Below are positions 1 through 12,200 of a DNA stretch of 64,000 bases, one piece after another (within the stretch, counting starts at the first letter, position 1; every line of letters starts with the position of its first letter). Source of the DNA: Ectocarpus siliculosus (taxonomy: Eukaryota > Sar > Phaeophyceae > Ectocarpales > Ectocarpaceae); contig FN649744.1 in assembly GCA_000310025.1 (NCBI GenBank), positions 1-64,000 on the forward strand, given 5' to 3'. The notes beneath the pieces were generated by a model. It saw only the letters and a program-made list of their open reading frames with translations, was not told the origin of the DNA and ran no database searches. A program made the position numbers and the translations under genes.

Positions 1-866
1 TGTTAAAATGGTCAAGCATCCTCGAGGCAGTTACACAGTGCTTATAACTGTTTCTGGAAGTGAAAGCACCAGAAAATAAACGAAGTCATACGCAGCTGTT
101 ATCCGTACGCAAGGAAGTAAGCACAAGACGCCGAACACCCTTAGCAGGATGCAGCGCACCCTTCATGCGACCCGCCGAATACCTCACGGCGCTTCGCGCT
201 TGGTGATGTGAGAGCCTGGTCCGGTGAGAACCCGGCATCCTCCGTCCCGGCTTTGTGGGGATGCGAGGTCAATGGTCTAACGACTACGGCATGCACGACT
301 ATGAGTACACCCCCCCACCCCCCCACCCCCACCCAACCCCCTCGGCGTTTGCCATCGGGGTTGGGTTTTCGTCGCTTGGCAGCGATGTTGTACAACAAGC
401 CGATCACTTCGTGAGCTCGGCAACCAGGTTACCGCTTTTTTTTTTGCGGTAACCATGAATCGTGGTCGAGTAGATCATGTTGTGCAGGGTCGAGAACATT
501 CACTCCGCGCAAGGGGATGATCGCACCACGGTGTGCTTAATTGGTCAAGCATCCTCGAGGCAGCTAAACAATGCTCATAACCGTCTCTGGAAGTGAAAGC
601 ACCAGAAAATAAATTAAGTCATTCGCAGCGCAGCTGTCATCCGTACGCAAGGAAGTAAGCACAAGATGCCGAACACCCATAGCAGGATGCAGCGCACCCT
701 TCATGCGACTCGCCGAATACCCCACGGCACTTCGCGCTTGGTGATGTGAGAGCCTGGTCCGGTGAGAACCCGGCGTGCTCCATCCCGGCTTTGTGGGGAT
801 ACGGGGTCAATGATGTAACGACTACGCGCGGCATGCACGACTATGAGTACACGTCTCCCCCACCCC
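1..866. repeat. R1 dispersed repeat, two head-to-tail copies
   Basis: The stretch 1-534 is repeated from about 535 to 866, where the second copy stops in a C-rich tract. Both share the opening TGGTCAAGCATCCTCGAGGC, a block reading CACCAGAAAATAAA, and the segment GACTACGGCATGCACGACTA followed by poly-C. The same family recurs at 58574-59170, with short pieces at 42351-42410, 54401-54438 and 54472-54528. No long conserved reading frame is visible. The first copy is probably cut by the window edge. Whether it is a satellite unit or the end of a mobile element cannot be told here. Confidence 0.85.
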
Positions 867-1828
867 CTAGATGCTGCGGAACCCCCTCTGTTGACCATAT
901 CTCTGAGGGAACATATCGGATGTGAGTGCCCGATAGCTTAGAAGAACAACATGGACCGTGCGGACACGATGCCAAAAGGGGTGAGGCCAATTGGAGGTGT
1001 GTGGACGGAGTTTCGAGGCGATTACTGCTTCTTGACATGCTGCGGAACCCCCCTTTTCAGCATATCTCTGCGGCCACTGGTCGGAATTAGCTTTTAAGTA
1101 GCATTTCAGATAGCTGTACAGTAGTACACACGTACACGATGCAATTGGTTTGAGGTCAACTCGAGCTCTGTGGGTGGAGATCTGCCTGGTGGAGCAAATA
1201 AGAGGTTAATCCACCGGTAGAGCAAATAGCACTGCCGTTGTTGATACCGTAAGAGTTGAAGCATCGTTGTTGCAAAACTGAGGACTGGTTTTACGTAGAT
1301 TAGATTTGGCGTGCCTCCCCCAAAAAAAACTCTGGACACCACAGGAACAAACACGTGCACCGGTGTCGTAGGTCGTAGCGCTTGTGAGCACGAGAGAGGA
1401 CCATCGAAGTACGCCGGCACGCCGAAGGATTGCGGAACTGGCCAACTTACAACAGGTGGCGAAGAAAGTAGTGTGTTTCTTCTTCAGGCTGGAGGCTAGG
1501 CGCCAGGCGTGTAGCACGAGTGGGCAAGGCGAGGAACACAACATCCGTGGGCGGAAGAGGCTACCCCCAGGTGGGTGCAGAGCACATGAACGCGAACACG
1601 ACGCGCCGAGCGCGACACGATTGGCGTTGCCTCATACATTCCTTCTCTTTTCCCCGCGTCATTCGGTTTGAGGCGCGTGGCAGCAGCGGGGTCGCTTCGG
1701 TGGCCATCGCGGCTGCAGCACGGAAATAGCCAACTGAAAAACGAAAAATTAGCCAATCCGACAAAAAACAAACAGGGTCGCGGCTGATGATGGATGATGC
1801 CACCCCCCATATCTCCTTTGCAACGCAA
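867..1828. other. no gene recognised
   Basis: Only short overlapping reading frames with no recognisable domain occur here. A ~45-base segment beginning ATGCTGCGGAACCCCC near 870 recurs near 1037, which suggests a small local duplication. Confidence 0.5.
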
Positions 1829-2245
1829 CACGAAATAATGTTGCTCGAATGATGCCCTGTTACCGAGTTGGCGGCTGGCTCCGGCCATCGCCGCCAACTC
1901 AGTAGGCTTGTCGGATCCGAAGCGCAAATACAACGTCGCTCGAACGGTGCCCTGTTATTGAGTTAGTGGCTGGCTTTGGACATCGCCTATAGAATAGTAG
2001 GCTAGTTAGACGCGGAGTGCAAATACAACGTCGCTCGAACGGTGCCCTGTTGTGAGTTGGTGGCTGGCTTTGGCCGACGCTGAAAATTCAATAGGTAGTC
2101 GGATCCGAAGGGCAACCACGATAAAGACGTAACAATGTCAAACAAAAAGAAATTGTCGCTCGAACGGTGCCCTGTTGCTGGGCTTGGGGCTTGCTTCGGC
2201 CATCGCCCCCTCCTCGGTAGGTAGTCGGATCCGGAGTGCAATGCA
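1829..2245 (+). repeat. ~98-bp tandem repeat, four diverged copies
   Basis: Four copies start near 1829, 1934, 2031 and 2155. Each carries CGCTCGAACGGTGCCCTGTT or a close variant, then a GAGTTGGTGGCTGGCTT-like block, and most end near GGATCCGAAG or GGAGTGCAA. The fourth is separated from the third by ~40 bases of unrelated sequence. The array ends about 50 bases before the Gag-like reading frame of the tyrosine-recombinase element, so it may be that element's left repeat or promoter region. I found no matching array downstream of the recombinase. Confidence 0.8.
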
Positions 2246-2293
2246 AGTCGATCGAACGTCGATTGTCGATGAAATCTGAGGCTATGCCTTGAA

Positions 2294-3856
2294 GTGTCTT
2301 CGTCGCCCAAACGTTTTCAACATGACCAGACACGCGCGAGATCGAGGGCGCGGGTCACCCGGTCGTCGTCTCGTACGAACGCGCACGGTGCGGAGGCAGC
2401 TGGTTCTACGCCGGCACGATCGTCAGCACGGTCGTCAGCTAGGTCGGGGACAGGGCGGGCGACTGCCCGTTCTAGCCCTCGCGCGAACGGCCGGGGGACC
2501 GCGACGCGGCGCGTGGCCACCGCCACGCGCTCTCAGTCTGAGGGGCCGTCACCAATATCCGCTCTGCAGAAGCACCTGCAAGAACTCGCCTAGACATTCG
2601 CGCAGAAGGCTGGGGAGCACCGGGGGGTGGTCGATCAGATGCAAGCGCAAATCGATGACCTCTCCATTAGTCAGCTTCGTGGCGCTGCCGGGGGTCTGCG
2701 GGGGAGGTTGAGCGGCTCGGGACGCCGGGGCCGCCACCGGCCGCGGCTACGCCGGCGACACTGCGGCCGTCCAGAAGATGGCCCTGAAGGAATCAATGGC
2801 CAAGTGGAAGAACCTCCACACACGCATGGCCTGGCTGGTTCTTGCTCAGCCCCCCCTAATGAGCACTCCACGGCCTCCCAGTGGCAAGCATCCTACCCAG
2901 AAGTCCACATCAACCCGCAGATCGCGTCGACGCTAAACACCTTCACACGATTCTGCGTCTCGGACTGGCGTATGTCGTCCGACAGAGCATCGGCAACGGT
3001 AAACATCGACGAGTTCTTCGATACCACGATCGAGGTATCCAGCGATGCCTTGCGTCGCGGCACGGCATCATCGTCAGCGAGAGTGTCGCTCGACTGCGTC
3101 TTCTCGAAGACGCCCTCCGCGAGGGGCTTCGCGACGTACGCAATCACCTCCGCAAGCACCGCGAAGAGGCACGGACTGACGCCAGTCGGCGCCTTCTCCT
3201 GTCCTTCCTTGACGCGGATTTCACGACGTTCGCCAACGACTGGTTCTGTCGCGCTCCCCATCACAGGGGGTTACCCCGCTCCTCCGGTCGGCGTCGAGCA
3301 CTATCCCCCGGTGCCCACGCCCAAGTTCACCACCACGAGGAACTTCATCGCGTACGGGGGGCTGGGAAATGCCGCCTATTTTCGGCCGCCCCCTTCGTCA
3401 GACGTCATGTCGCCGACGAAGCGTATGCGCCAAGAAGGACCGGCGCCCAACGAGAGGGCATCCTGGACGAGTTCAGGGTACCACCGCCGCGAGACGTGCA
3501 TCTGCTTTGCGCACGTCAAGGGAGGCTGCGAGAACGCCAACTGCCGATTGCTGCACCCCAAGGATTCCGTTTCGGGCGGCACATCATCGGGGGCTCGCGG
3601 GGGCTCCAGGGGGGGCGCCCGAGGCTATCAGGACCGGGCTAGCGGCGGCACCGGCGACGGAGGCGGAAGTGGGGCAGTTGGCGCTGTCGGGGGGAGCAGC
3701 GATAGGCCTCAAGCATCTTTCTTCTTCCGAAACGGACAAAGCTGGAAAAAAAAATGGTGGCGTGGGCCTTCTCGTGCAGCGCGGGGACTACCTCAGTGGC
3801 AGGCGCAAGAACTGGGGCAGGCAGGACGGGACCTGGTCTCCGACATCTTGGCGTGA
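2294..3856 (+). pseudogene. Gag-like protein of a tyrosine-recombinase mobile element, interrupted
   Basis: One frame runs 2294-3856 (about 520 codons) but is cut by a single in-frame TAG at 2591-2593. The first ~99 codons are Ser/Arg/Thr-rich. After the stop the frame continues into a short coiled-coil-like stretch (QAQIDDLSISQL). A proline-rich zone follows (GYPAPPVGVEHYPPVPTPKF). Near 3500-3555 is a zinc-knuckle-like motif CFAHVKGGCENANCRLLH, spaced C-x7-C-x4-C-x3-H. The tail is Gly/Arg/Ser-rich. Its position just upstream of a tyrosine recombinase, with the zinc motif, suggests a nucleic-acid-binding Gag-like product; that is inference. The middle part (2700-3250) also reads open in other frames, so extra frameshifts are likely. 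A non-Gag accessory protein of a DNA transposon is the alternative. Confidence 0.5.
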
Positions 3857-4912
3857 AGCTCGTCGGGTTGTCAATTGCGCCTTCGTCTAGACGCACGTAC
3901 GCGTCGGGTTTCAGATCTTGGTGCGCACGTTTCGAGAGGTGATAGGCAAACCGCGTTTTTTCCACACTGGCATCTCCAACAACCGCAGGGTATGGGAGCT
4001 GATTGACGTATCTGCATGGTGCTTTGAGGTAGGGAGCTACTCCGCTAGTACGATTTAAGGGACTGTCGCAGCGGTGCAGTTCCACCACAGGGCGGACGCG
4101 CGTCTGTTGAGTTGGACACCTCGTCGCCGTTGCTATAGCGCATTTCGGGGGATCGCAAGGAATCATGCAGCTCTAGGCAACCCCCGTCGTGTGCGCCTAC
4201 CATTATCCTGGTGCATGCTGCGTGACGCGGAATGCATGGTCCCGAGTTGGGGACGGGTCCTGTGTGGTTGTGTCTTGGTCTCAGCTTCGTCTTCATTACC
4301 TGGTCTGACGAGGTTTCTCGTCAACGACGCTGGTGCAGCACACGCATCTCATTGTCTCACACGGGGGGATGTAGCTCATTTTTTTGGCAACGAGCTATTA
4401 GTAGACTTCCGCAATTACCACAAGGCCGATCGGATAGAGTTGCGTTTGCGTGGTCACAAGGGTGATCAGGATGAGAGAGGGAACATTCGTGTGCGGACGC
4501 GGGGTTACGTTAGGGGACCGTGCAGTCGGGGGTAAGAGCGAGTGGCGGGGAAGTCCCTCTTGTTGTGGAGCTGTTATCGTGTACTGCGACGTTGCCCGAC
4601 TCCGCATCACTATCGTCTTTCCACGAGAAGGGGCGGGCGGTACGAGTGGTGAAGCACAGTAGAGCGCTGAGGGCGCTCCGAGACGTCGTTGCCGAATCCG
4701 GGCGAGACCCCCAACACTATGCATTACATTCGCTACGTACCGGGGGCGCTGCGGCGTTGGCATCGGCCGGACACATTCCTGAGCGGGAAAAAAAGAGAGA
4801 AGGAAAAAAGCAGAAAAAGTCGTCGGATGTATACAAGCATTATGCTCAGAACAATGTCTGTCCAGGACTCGCGTCGGGTGTCACGAAAACTGACGAACGG
4901 GACGAGGTCTGA
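3842..4912 (+). pseudogene. Tyrosine recombinase of a DIRS/Ngaro/Crypton-like element, frameshifted
   Basis: The product would cut and rejoin element DNA during integration. An N-terminal core-binding block is seen near 3860-3940 (APSSRRTYASGFRSWCARFE). After a frameshift, blocks resembling the catalytic-domain start appear (AFRGIARNHAALGNPRRVRL near 4140-4200, then CLGLSFVFITWSDEVS near 4275 in another frame). The catalytic box HSLRTGGAAALASAG lies near 4727-4770, followed by PERE..REG and SSDVYKHYAQNN near 4820-4855, where the nucleophilic tyrosine is expected. The coding sequence jumps between all three frames and has at least one internal stop (4048-4050), so it is dead. The box II region is intact in one frame, which points to fairly recent decay. 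No reverse transcriptase is visible on either side, so the exact class is open. Confidence 0.8.
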
Positions 4913-7670
4913 CGTGGAAGGTACGATATGGGGAACGAGGGGCTGACTGCGCGTGGGCAGTGGTATGGCCGGCTGCATGCGGTCAGTAGTCTTGAGTAGC
5001 CCTCGGCTTTGGTGGGGTTGAATGGTCAAGTACCATTCGGGGACTTGGTTACTCCAGACCCCTGCGTACAGTAGCAGTAGTAGCCGTTTTTATCCCCGGC
5101 TGGATGTACCTGACTTGCGTGCGGAGAGGGCGAAAGAGAGAGTTTTGTGAGGGGGAGTCAGGCGCGAGGATTGTGTGTATTTTCAGCGCCGGTTCCTACC
5201 CCTCCTCTCTATCTATCCTAGGTGATCTAGAAACCGATACGATGAAGCAACTCGAATGAAATCAACAGGCAGTTGTCCTTGCGGGTAGTGCGACATATTT
5301 CGGATAACAAGAGGTTGGTGTTGAGGCCGATCTGCGCCCAACCCCCAACGGAAACAACCAGACAGAGCAAAGCGTGTGTAAATTTCCAACCGAGGGACGG
5401 ACGTGGAACACCACCGACTTGTTCCCCTTAATGCGGTTGAAATATAGCGCATTACTGCTGTGGGATGTGTGTAGTAGAATAGAAGCAGCTGTATTAGGTA
5501 TGATAAGTGACGTTTGGTAGAACGTAGCATGTAACGACGAGTTCGAGCGAGTTCATGAATGAATTGATGGCTGATCAGAGGATTGTAATTGTAGCGAGAG
5601 ATCACGAGGTATGCGGAAGAAGAGAAAGAACAAGTCCCAGAAGCGGCATTTAGAAACAACATCGACTTCGGTCACTGCCTCAACAGACTTCGGTCTGCAC
5701 AGACTTCGGTCTGGACATCACACAGACTTCTGTCTGGAACTGCACTAAGGCTTGACCGCCTGCAGACAACCCTTGGGTACAGGGCACCTCGACACTTCAC
5801 ATTTCTATACGTGGATGGCATCCTGACTGGTGTCTGAAGAATCGACGAGGCCTGACCATCACAGCTGCGACGCAAGATCTGCAGACCAGCCAGGACTGAA
5901 GACCGGCGACACAACAGCAGCAGAGGAGAGAGAAGATAGTAGGGCCAGTGGCTGCCGGATAAACTACCCTGCTGCGCTCAACAAGAACCCCCGGGAGTGG
6001 GCTGAGACTGCTCGGCGGAATTCGAGTTTATCAACTGTTCCACGCCAAAACGAAGACCTGAAGCAGCGGGCACCGGCCGGGCATTGAGTGCACTCGCCCC
6101 GTGACCGGTTGGTCGTAGGCCAGCGGGAGCGTGATCTACTTCACCCCGAATACGACGGACGTCAGGAAAGTCCTGCGGTGAATATCGACTCTGTGTAGCG
6201 GCAACCCTCTCCCGGACAAAATTCAAATTTTTGCGCTGAGGCAGGTACAGCAATAAGTCGACAACTGCGATCGGTACATGCATAGGTTCATTTCGCTGGC
6301 TGCGTGTCCCGCGGTGTGGAATTTCATGTACTGCAACTTTCGTCGTCCCAGAATGGCCCTCCTGTTCATCAGCATAGTCTAGACCTTGCACATTATTGCG
6401 GGGGTTGGGTGTTGTTGCCCAAGCTCGTCATCGTAGATGTCTAGGGTTGACCGTCACTGACAAACCCCTAGACCATTAGATGCGCCGGTAGCGTCCACTA
6501 TCGGAAGAGGTGACTCCGATGTGTTCCTCTGCAGACTCGGTTGGTTCGTTTGCCAATAAAATGTTCAACCGAAGCAGGAAACGCTAGCAATGCCTGTGGT
6601 CGCCACTCTGACATCGTGTACCACCCATGTCAGGTTCCATTTCACTACACACACCGAGTGTCCCCCCCCCCAAAAAAAAAGAATACCCCGGTTTTCGATT
6701 AGTAGGCCTAACTTTCTGCCGTAAGGGTCTTGAATTTTTGTTCACGACACTCCCCTGAACAAGGGCTTCGAAGCGCACCTGCTGACCTACCTCAGCGGAA
6801 ACTCCTTCCAATAATATAAATGCCGACCTTCGTCCACTTGATAGATCATACAAGCGCCGTAACAACTTGTGCTTGGCAGTGACGACGAAATCACAAACGG
6901 AAACTGGGCCCGCGACCCACTTTTTAATTCCGCCTTTCTTTTCATACCCTGGCCGGCAAAATGCTACACAGTGTAATATCGGGTGAATCCATCCGTGGAC
7001 AAAAGGTGCGGGGCAACATACATGTGGCAGAGTGCACCAGACGAGGGAAAACGATAAGCCAAACCCTGCCATATTAATGAGAGGGAGAGGGAGAGAGGGA
7101 GAAGTTATCGCAGACACGGAAGGGAAGAAGGGAAGCACTCGAACCCAATAAATCTGGGTGTCAAAAATGCTGCCCTACAGTCGTCCGTCCTCCTGTCCTA
7201 CTTCCTTACCGTAACGGTAGTTACCCCTCACAGGTAGTGAATGTCATACCCCGTGTGTTTTCTCCGTCGTCCTGTGGTTTAATTGCCAATAATCCGTTTC
7301 CCCCCATAGGCTTATCATAAACTACACGGGAAATATCCACAGAAAGACTACCCGTTCGAGATACGCACATGTAACCATCACTTGTTCCCGAGGCGGCAAT
7401 GGCTAGATACCGGTTGGAAACCTTGCCCTTTCGCCTTCCTGCGCCCCTACATTCTTCGACGGTTCACTAGATGGGGCCTGTGATGGGACACCCATTCATT
7501 ACTGAACGCGACGAGCTGGCGGTGGAGGCCGTCGACGGGGTTGTTGTGTCCGGCCGTCAGGTTTCTCCCGCGGCTCTGCCGATGGGCAGAGGGTGGCGTC
7601 AACCACTTTTTTTTCGGCTTGGAGCAGGAGCGCCCTTGAGCCCGCCTTATAATAGTAGTTGTTACTCATT
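4913..7670. other. no gene recognised; small palindromic repeats
   Basis: Reading frames of up to ~180 codons exist on the minus strand (5213-5662, 5978-6391, 6584-7138), but none shows a domain I recognise. Decayed mobile-element sequence is possible. A GAGAGG-type microsatellite lies at about 7079-7112. A palindromic short repeat at 5672-5735 is listed separately. Confidence 0.45.
5672..5735. repeat. short palindromic tandem repeat
   Basis: The self-complementary word CAGACTTCGGTCTG occurs twice in tandem and once more as CAGACTTCTGTCTG, with a half copy (GACTTCGGTC) at the left. Each unit can form a small hairpin. Confidence 0.75.
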
Positions 7671-7675
7671 AAACT

Positions 7676-8372
7676 TTTCATGGAATTCCATGGAACATTT
7701 CACGGAATTCCAATGTACTATGGAAATTTTCATGGACTTCCGTGGAAATTTCACGGAGCTCCATGGACTTCCACGTTGGACTTCGATGAAACTTTTCATG
7801 GCATTTGATGGAAGTCCACGGATTCCCATAAGAATTTCAATGGAGCTCCTTGGACTTCCATGAAATGTTTCCATGAAATGTTTCATGGAAGTCTAAGGAT
7901 TTCCATGAAAAACTTCATGTAAGTCCAAGGAGTTCCATGAAAATTTTCATGGAAGTCCAAGGATTTCCATGAAAAGTTTCATGGAAGTCCATGGAGTTCC
8001 GTGGAAACGAGTGAAATTTTCTTGAAAGCCCGTGGAAGCCCCATGCACACATTTCATGGACATCGATGTCCAACACAGCCAAGGCTCATTGTCGGCATTT
8101 GTCCACCAAGTTGGGGTCAGTGGAATACTTCTCGAACGCCCATGAAATGTTTCATAGACTTCCATAATGAAATATTTCATGGACTTCCACGGACTTCCAT
8201 GGAGGACATGGTGTCATGGAGTTCCATGGAGTTCCATGAAAATTTTCATTTTTTCCATGGATTTCCATGGAGCTCCATGGAAAAAATGAAAATTTTCATG
8301 GAAGTCCATGGAAGTCCATGGAAGTCCATGGAAGCCCATGGAAGCCAACATGGAAGTCCATGAAATATTTCA
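7676..8372. repeat. palindromic CCATGG / CATGAAA minisatellite array
   Basis: About 700 bases consist of variations on a ~15-base, largely self-complementary unit such as TCCATGGAAGTCCATGGA, alternating with blocks like TTTCCATGAAATGTTTCATG. Purity is highest at 8291-8345. Reading frames through it (Met-Glu-Val-His-Gly-Ser-Pro-Trp-like repeats) are by-products of the repeat. The array is interrupted at about 8040-8140 by ~100 bases of non-repeat DNA. Confidence 0.9.
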
Positions 8373-8811
8373 CAAAAAAATACTCCCAGTATAATGTAGA
8401 TGACTGTCGCATCCCGACGCATGACATGTATGTTTGATTCTCTCAACAGACAGGCACCTATCTATGTTCTTGGAACAAGATTGATTGTTGCCTATGGATC
8501 TTGGACTTTCGCTCATTTTTGTGGTGATGCTCAGTCAGTTGGAACGTTTGTTGATTTGTAGTGGGTGAAAGTTCGACGTATGCGGTGTGACAGCATTTCA
8601 AGACATATCAACAGCATCTATTCGGCTACTTTGATAGCTTGATAACTCATCGCGGGGAGCTCATGTACAGCTTTGATTCACCCTAACATCGCATTTCTGA
8701 CACTACGTGGCTTATGGCTGTCTTAAAGGGGTGCAGAAAAGGGTTTTCGACGCTGGCTCTTCCCATACTTTAATCCTATATTGTACAAAGAAAGAAAACA
8801 ACTTTCCCTTA
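8373..8811. other. no gene recognised
   Basis: AT-richer spacer between the palindromic array and the first fold-back element. I see no coding signal or known site. Confidence 0.5.
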
Positions 8812-9288
8812 AGGGTTATAGGGTAGGCGTTCTATTGTCATCAGTAGAGGACACCATGAAGAGGCGTCGTGCGTGCTGGCACGTTCAAGTTTGCTACTGA
8901 AGCCGAAATATCGAACGTCGCAGCAACTTCTAAAAACTGTCCGAAATCTGCGGCAGAGCCAAGCGGCATCCAACATTTGTCACAGCCGCGATCACCGCCA
9001 CGGACCACAAACCCCTGAACCACGGGTCGTCAGCAGTAGCTAGTGTCATCAGCTACTGCTGTAAACCCGCAGTTCAGGAGATTGGGGTCAGTGGCGGCGA
9101 GCACGGCTGTGACAAATGTTGGATGCCGCTTGGTTCCGGCGCAGATTTCGGACTGTTTTCAGAGGCTGCTGCGACCTTCGATATTTCAGCTCCAGTAGCA
9201 AACCTACACGTGTCAGCACACACTACACGACGCATCTTCATGATGTCCTCTACTCTACTAATGACAATAGAATGTGACACCTAACCCT
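8812..9288. mobile_element. fold-back element 1 (MITE-like long inverted repeat)
   Basis: The two halves are imperfect reverse complements over nearly the full length: ATTGTCATCAGTAGAGGACA at 8834 pairs with TACTCTACTAATGACAATAG near 9252-9271, and CCGCTTGGTTCCGGCGCAG pairs with the left-arm counterpart. The centre lies near 9046, at a small CAGCAGTAGC/GCTACTGCTG palindrome. The outermost ends read AGGGTTA and TAACCCT. Short reading frames on each arm are mirror images and not genes. Fold-back element 3 (44192-44710) shares its AGTAGAGGACATCATG core, so the two appear to be one non-autonomous family. Confidence 0.85.
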
Positions 9289-12200
9289 CTAAATTGACCT
9301 TGTTTGAGCGCCTTCCGTTTTGGCTCTTTTGACTAGAATTTAGAATGGTGTGAATTTTTGTCTTGATTTCAAAGGGGGTGTGTGGAGGAAGACGCGTGAA
9401 AGGTATGTTTTGAGCAGCCTCTACTGCCGCCCTGTGCGAGAATCAACGATTGCTGTTTTTCGCGGTGCATTCCTACTGGTCTTGTATGTCTGTTGTGCAA
9501 TTTCTGGTGCTCTCGCGTTTGATTTCAAAAGTAGTCAACATCAATATCCATTCGTCTTCTGCACCTCCTTAACACTGGGGCGACTAGAAACGGTGAGGGC
9601 CGGCCTGACTTGCAATAAACGAATATGTCCCGCTGTCTCTTATGCACCTGGGAACAAAACAACTACGTAGATCGCTGCTCTAACCGTAGAAAGACACATC
9701 ACGTCGAGAGGTGATGACAACCATGCACATCTCTACTCCATCATTTAACATTCTACTACTGTTGGGTGCGGTCATCTACACTCACTCGATGGTCTCTTGC
9801 AAATGGGCCGATCGATGTGGATTGGTGCAATCAAGAGCTACACGTACGCCAGCAATTGGATTTTTCCAGACGCTAAATATCGCTCTTCTAGCTTGTTGCT
9901 TTGCAAAAGAAGAGAGCACTTTAGCACCGTTCGTGATACAAACGACGCGTGATCCTCTGAACCAAGCTACATTATTTTATGATATTTCATATCGGATGAT
10001 GAGAGATACGGCTTCACACGATTGCCTTAAAATTTTTCACGGGTGTTTTCCGCTTTCGGCTCCGACGCTACTCTGCTGCTGTTATTGAAGAGTAGCATGT
10101 CGCACGTTTCTCTCGTCGTCGCCATTTCCAGCGCCTGTGGAGCCAACAACCCTCTACTATGTACCTATGTATGTAGTGTGCCACGGGTCGCACGTATATA
10201 TATATGTAGACTACAGTCCTTGATTCTCTCTCTAGTCTGCAGGGTTCTACATATAGTGCTCTCGCCGCTCGCAACCAGATTTTAGGTGGAGTGGGCGATC
10301 CTCCTCGGATACTACTTCTTTACTTCTACCATGTTAGAAAAGGTAGAGGTGAATTCCGTTGTGCTTGCCAAAAAACCTCGGCTGTTTTAATCTGTAGACC
10401 TTGCGCTAAGGTTTGGTCAAGAAAGATGCAGCGTTCTGGCCCTTTGAACATTTAAACTACATTATTGCATGTATTTGTTGTCCACACGGCAGCAGTATTT
10501 TACAAGAGTCCAATGGATGCCTTCATTCTACATTTAATCTGGTTGGGCAAGTGGGCTATATGCAGATCAAGACTTATGGACAACATGCCGTCCCCAGAAA
10601 CATGGATATGAGCCGGACCGCTGCGATGTAGTGTACGCCCATATTCTGCCGCGTCGGTCTCTGCAAGTTGCACCGCCGAATGGAGACTACTGCTGTACGT
10701 TGTTGATAAAAGAGTTGTGGCGGGGTCTATCGATTGTGCAATCGCAATCGCCCCCACTGACAACGGCTAAGTCATACGGCTCATCTGTTCTCTACGTGTA
10801 AAAAGCATTGCGTTTGGATCATGAGCCAACACCGTCCGTACACCAATCCGTGCGCTTTCGCTCTATTTTGCGAAGGTTGGCGGATCCACGTGCGTGTGTA
10901 GTGTACAAGTCCGCACAATAAACCAAAATATCAAACCTAAGATAGGCAATACAAGAGTGTGAACGCATATGGGCAACCTATGCATCTACATCGCAACACC
11001 TACAGCATAAGACTACTGTTGTACGTCTACTGGTGTTGTAGCAAATAGTCTCATGCGCCGTGCCTTGAGGATCTTAGACAAGCCTTTGCCTCGTGCCGTC
11101 GGCCTCCGGTCTTCAACATGATCAATCTTCACTGGCTCAACTGTCGCAACTCCTCGCCTCCTTAGCTGCACCGTCATGTTCGCTGGAGAGCGTCTTCCGA
11201 CCAAGACCTAAACCGAGACGCACACACGTGGTAGCTCGGTTAGGACGACATGGCGGCATGAAACATAAAGAAGCGGCCCATTGGAGGAGGCGGTCGAATA
11301 GGTTTCGCTTCGGGACAAAACGGCGGTCCTTGTTTGAACCAATGATGTGTGCCGACAGTAGCCGACACATGTATACCGGATGTAGCTCGCCCTCTTCTTT
11401 CGACATACGCATGCAGCATAAGAACACAGTCTCTCTGGGCACCCCATTTCGCACGCCTGTTAGTTTTTATATTGCTGCCGCTGCGGTTGCAGCCTCTGCG
11501 AAATGGTAACCGTTCCAGCGTCGCGACAATCGCCTGAAGCTGGCACTCCCGTTAGTCGCGCTACTCGCAACAAGCCCTCTCGTGTTTTGCATGAGCCCTT
11601 CGTATCTCCTGAGTTCGGGGCAAGCCGTGCCACCGGGCCTTCACGACTTGGTGGTGGGCCTGACAGCAGTGATCTTGGGGAAATATCTCCGGCAGAATGC
11701 CGTGGGGATGGCGATGCAATCGATCGACGCTCTTGGCAGGGGCAGCAGGCTCTGCTGCCTCAGACGGCTCCGCTTTACACCGTGAGTGCAACAAGCGTGG
11801 CCGGCAGCGGTGGTGGCGTAGTCTTATCTCCTCCTTCCGCCCTCTCAAATTCGCTGCTACCCGGAAAGACGCTGGAAGCTGTGGCCACGGGCTACACGTC
11901 AGTTGTTGGGCCACCTTCGGCACGCCGTTCAGCCCCTGCAGCGGGGTCGAAGGACGTGCAGTTTCAAACCAAGTCCGACAAAACACCATCACCATACCCT
12001 TCTACATGTAGCAGGGGAATCGAGGTTGAGGAGACCCCAAATATGTCACTGGATCCACCTCAAGATCTATCACCATTTGTCACGGAGGCCACCTGTACTT
12101 GGGGACAGGAGCTAGGAGCGATAGTGGGACAGGCTGTGAGTGATTCTTCCCACATGGCCAATCGTCGGTTGGGAATATCATCTTCAGGTGGCCAACCGAC

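Noticed and set aside
7471-7863. Protein-like frames through the CCATGG array
   Set aside because: Repeats with no stop codons produce these; both strands give equally open frames.
7676-8372. CRISPR-like array
   Set aside because: Units are adjacent palindromes without unique spacers, and the genome is eukaryotic.
8841-9280. Two 60-68-codon frames with similar composition
   Set aside because: They are the two arms of fold-back element 1 and mirror each other.
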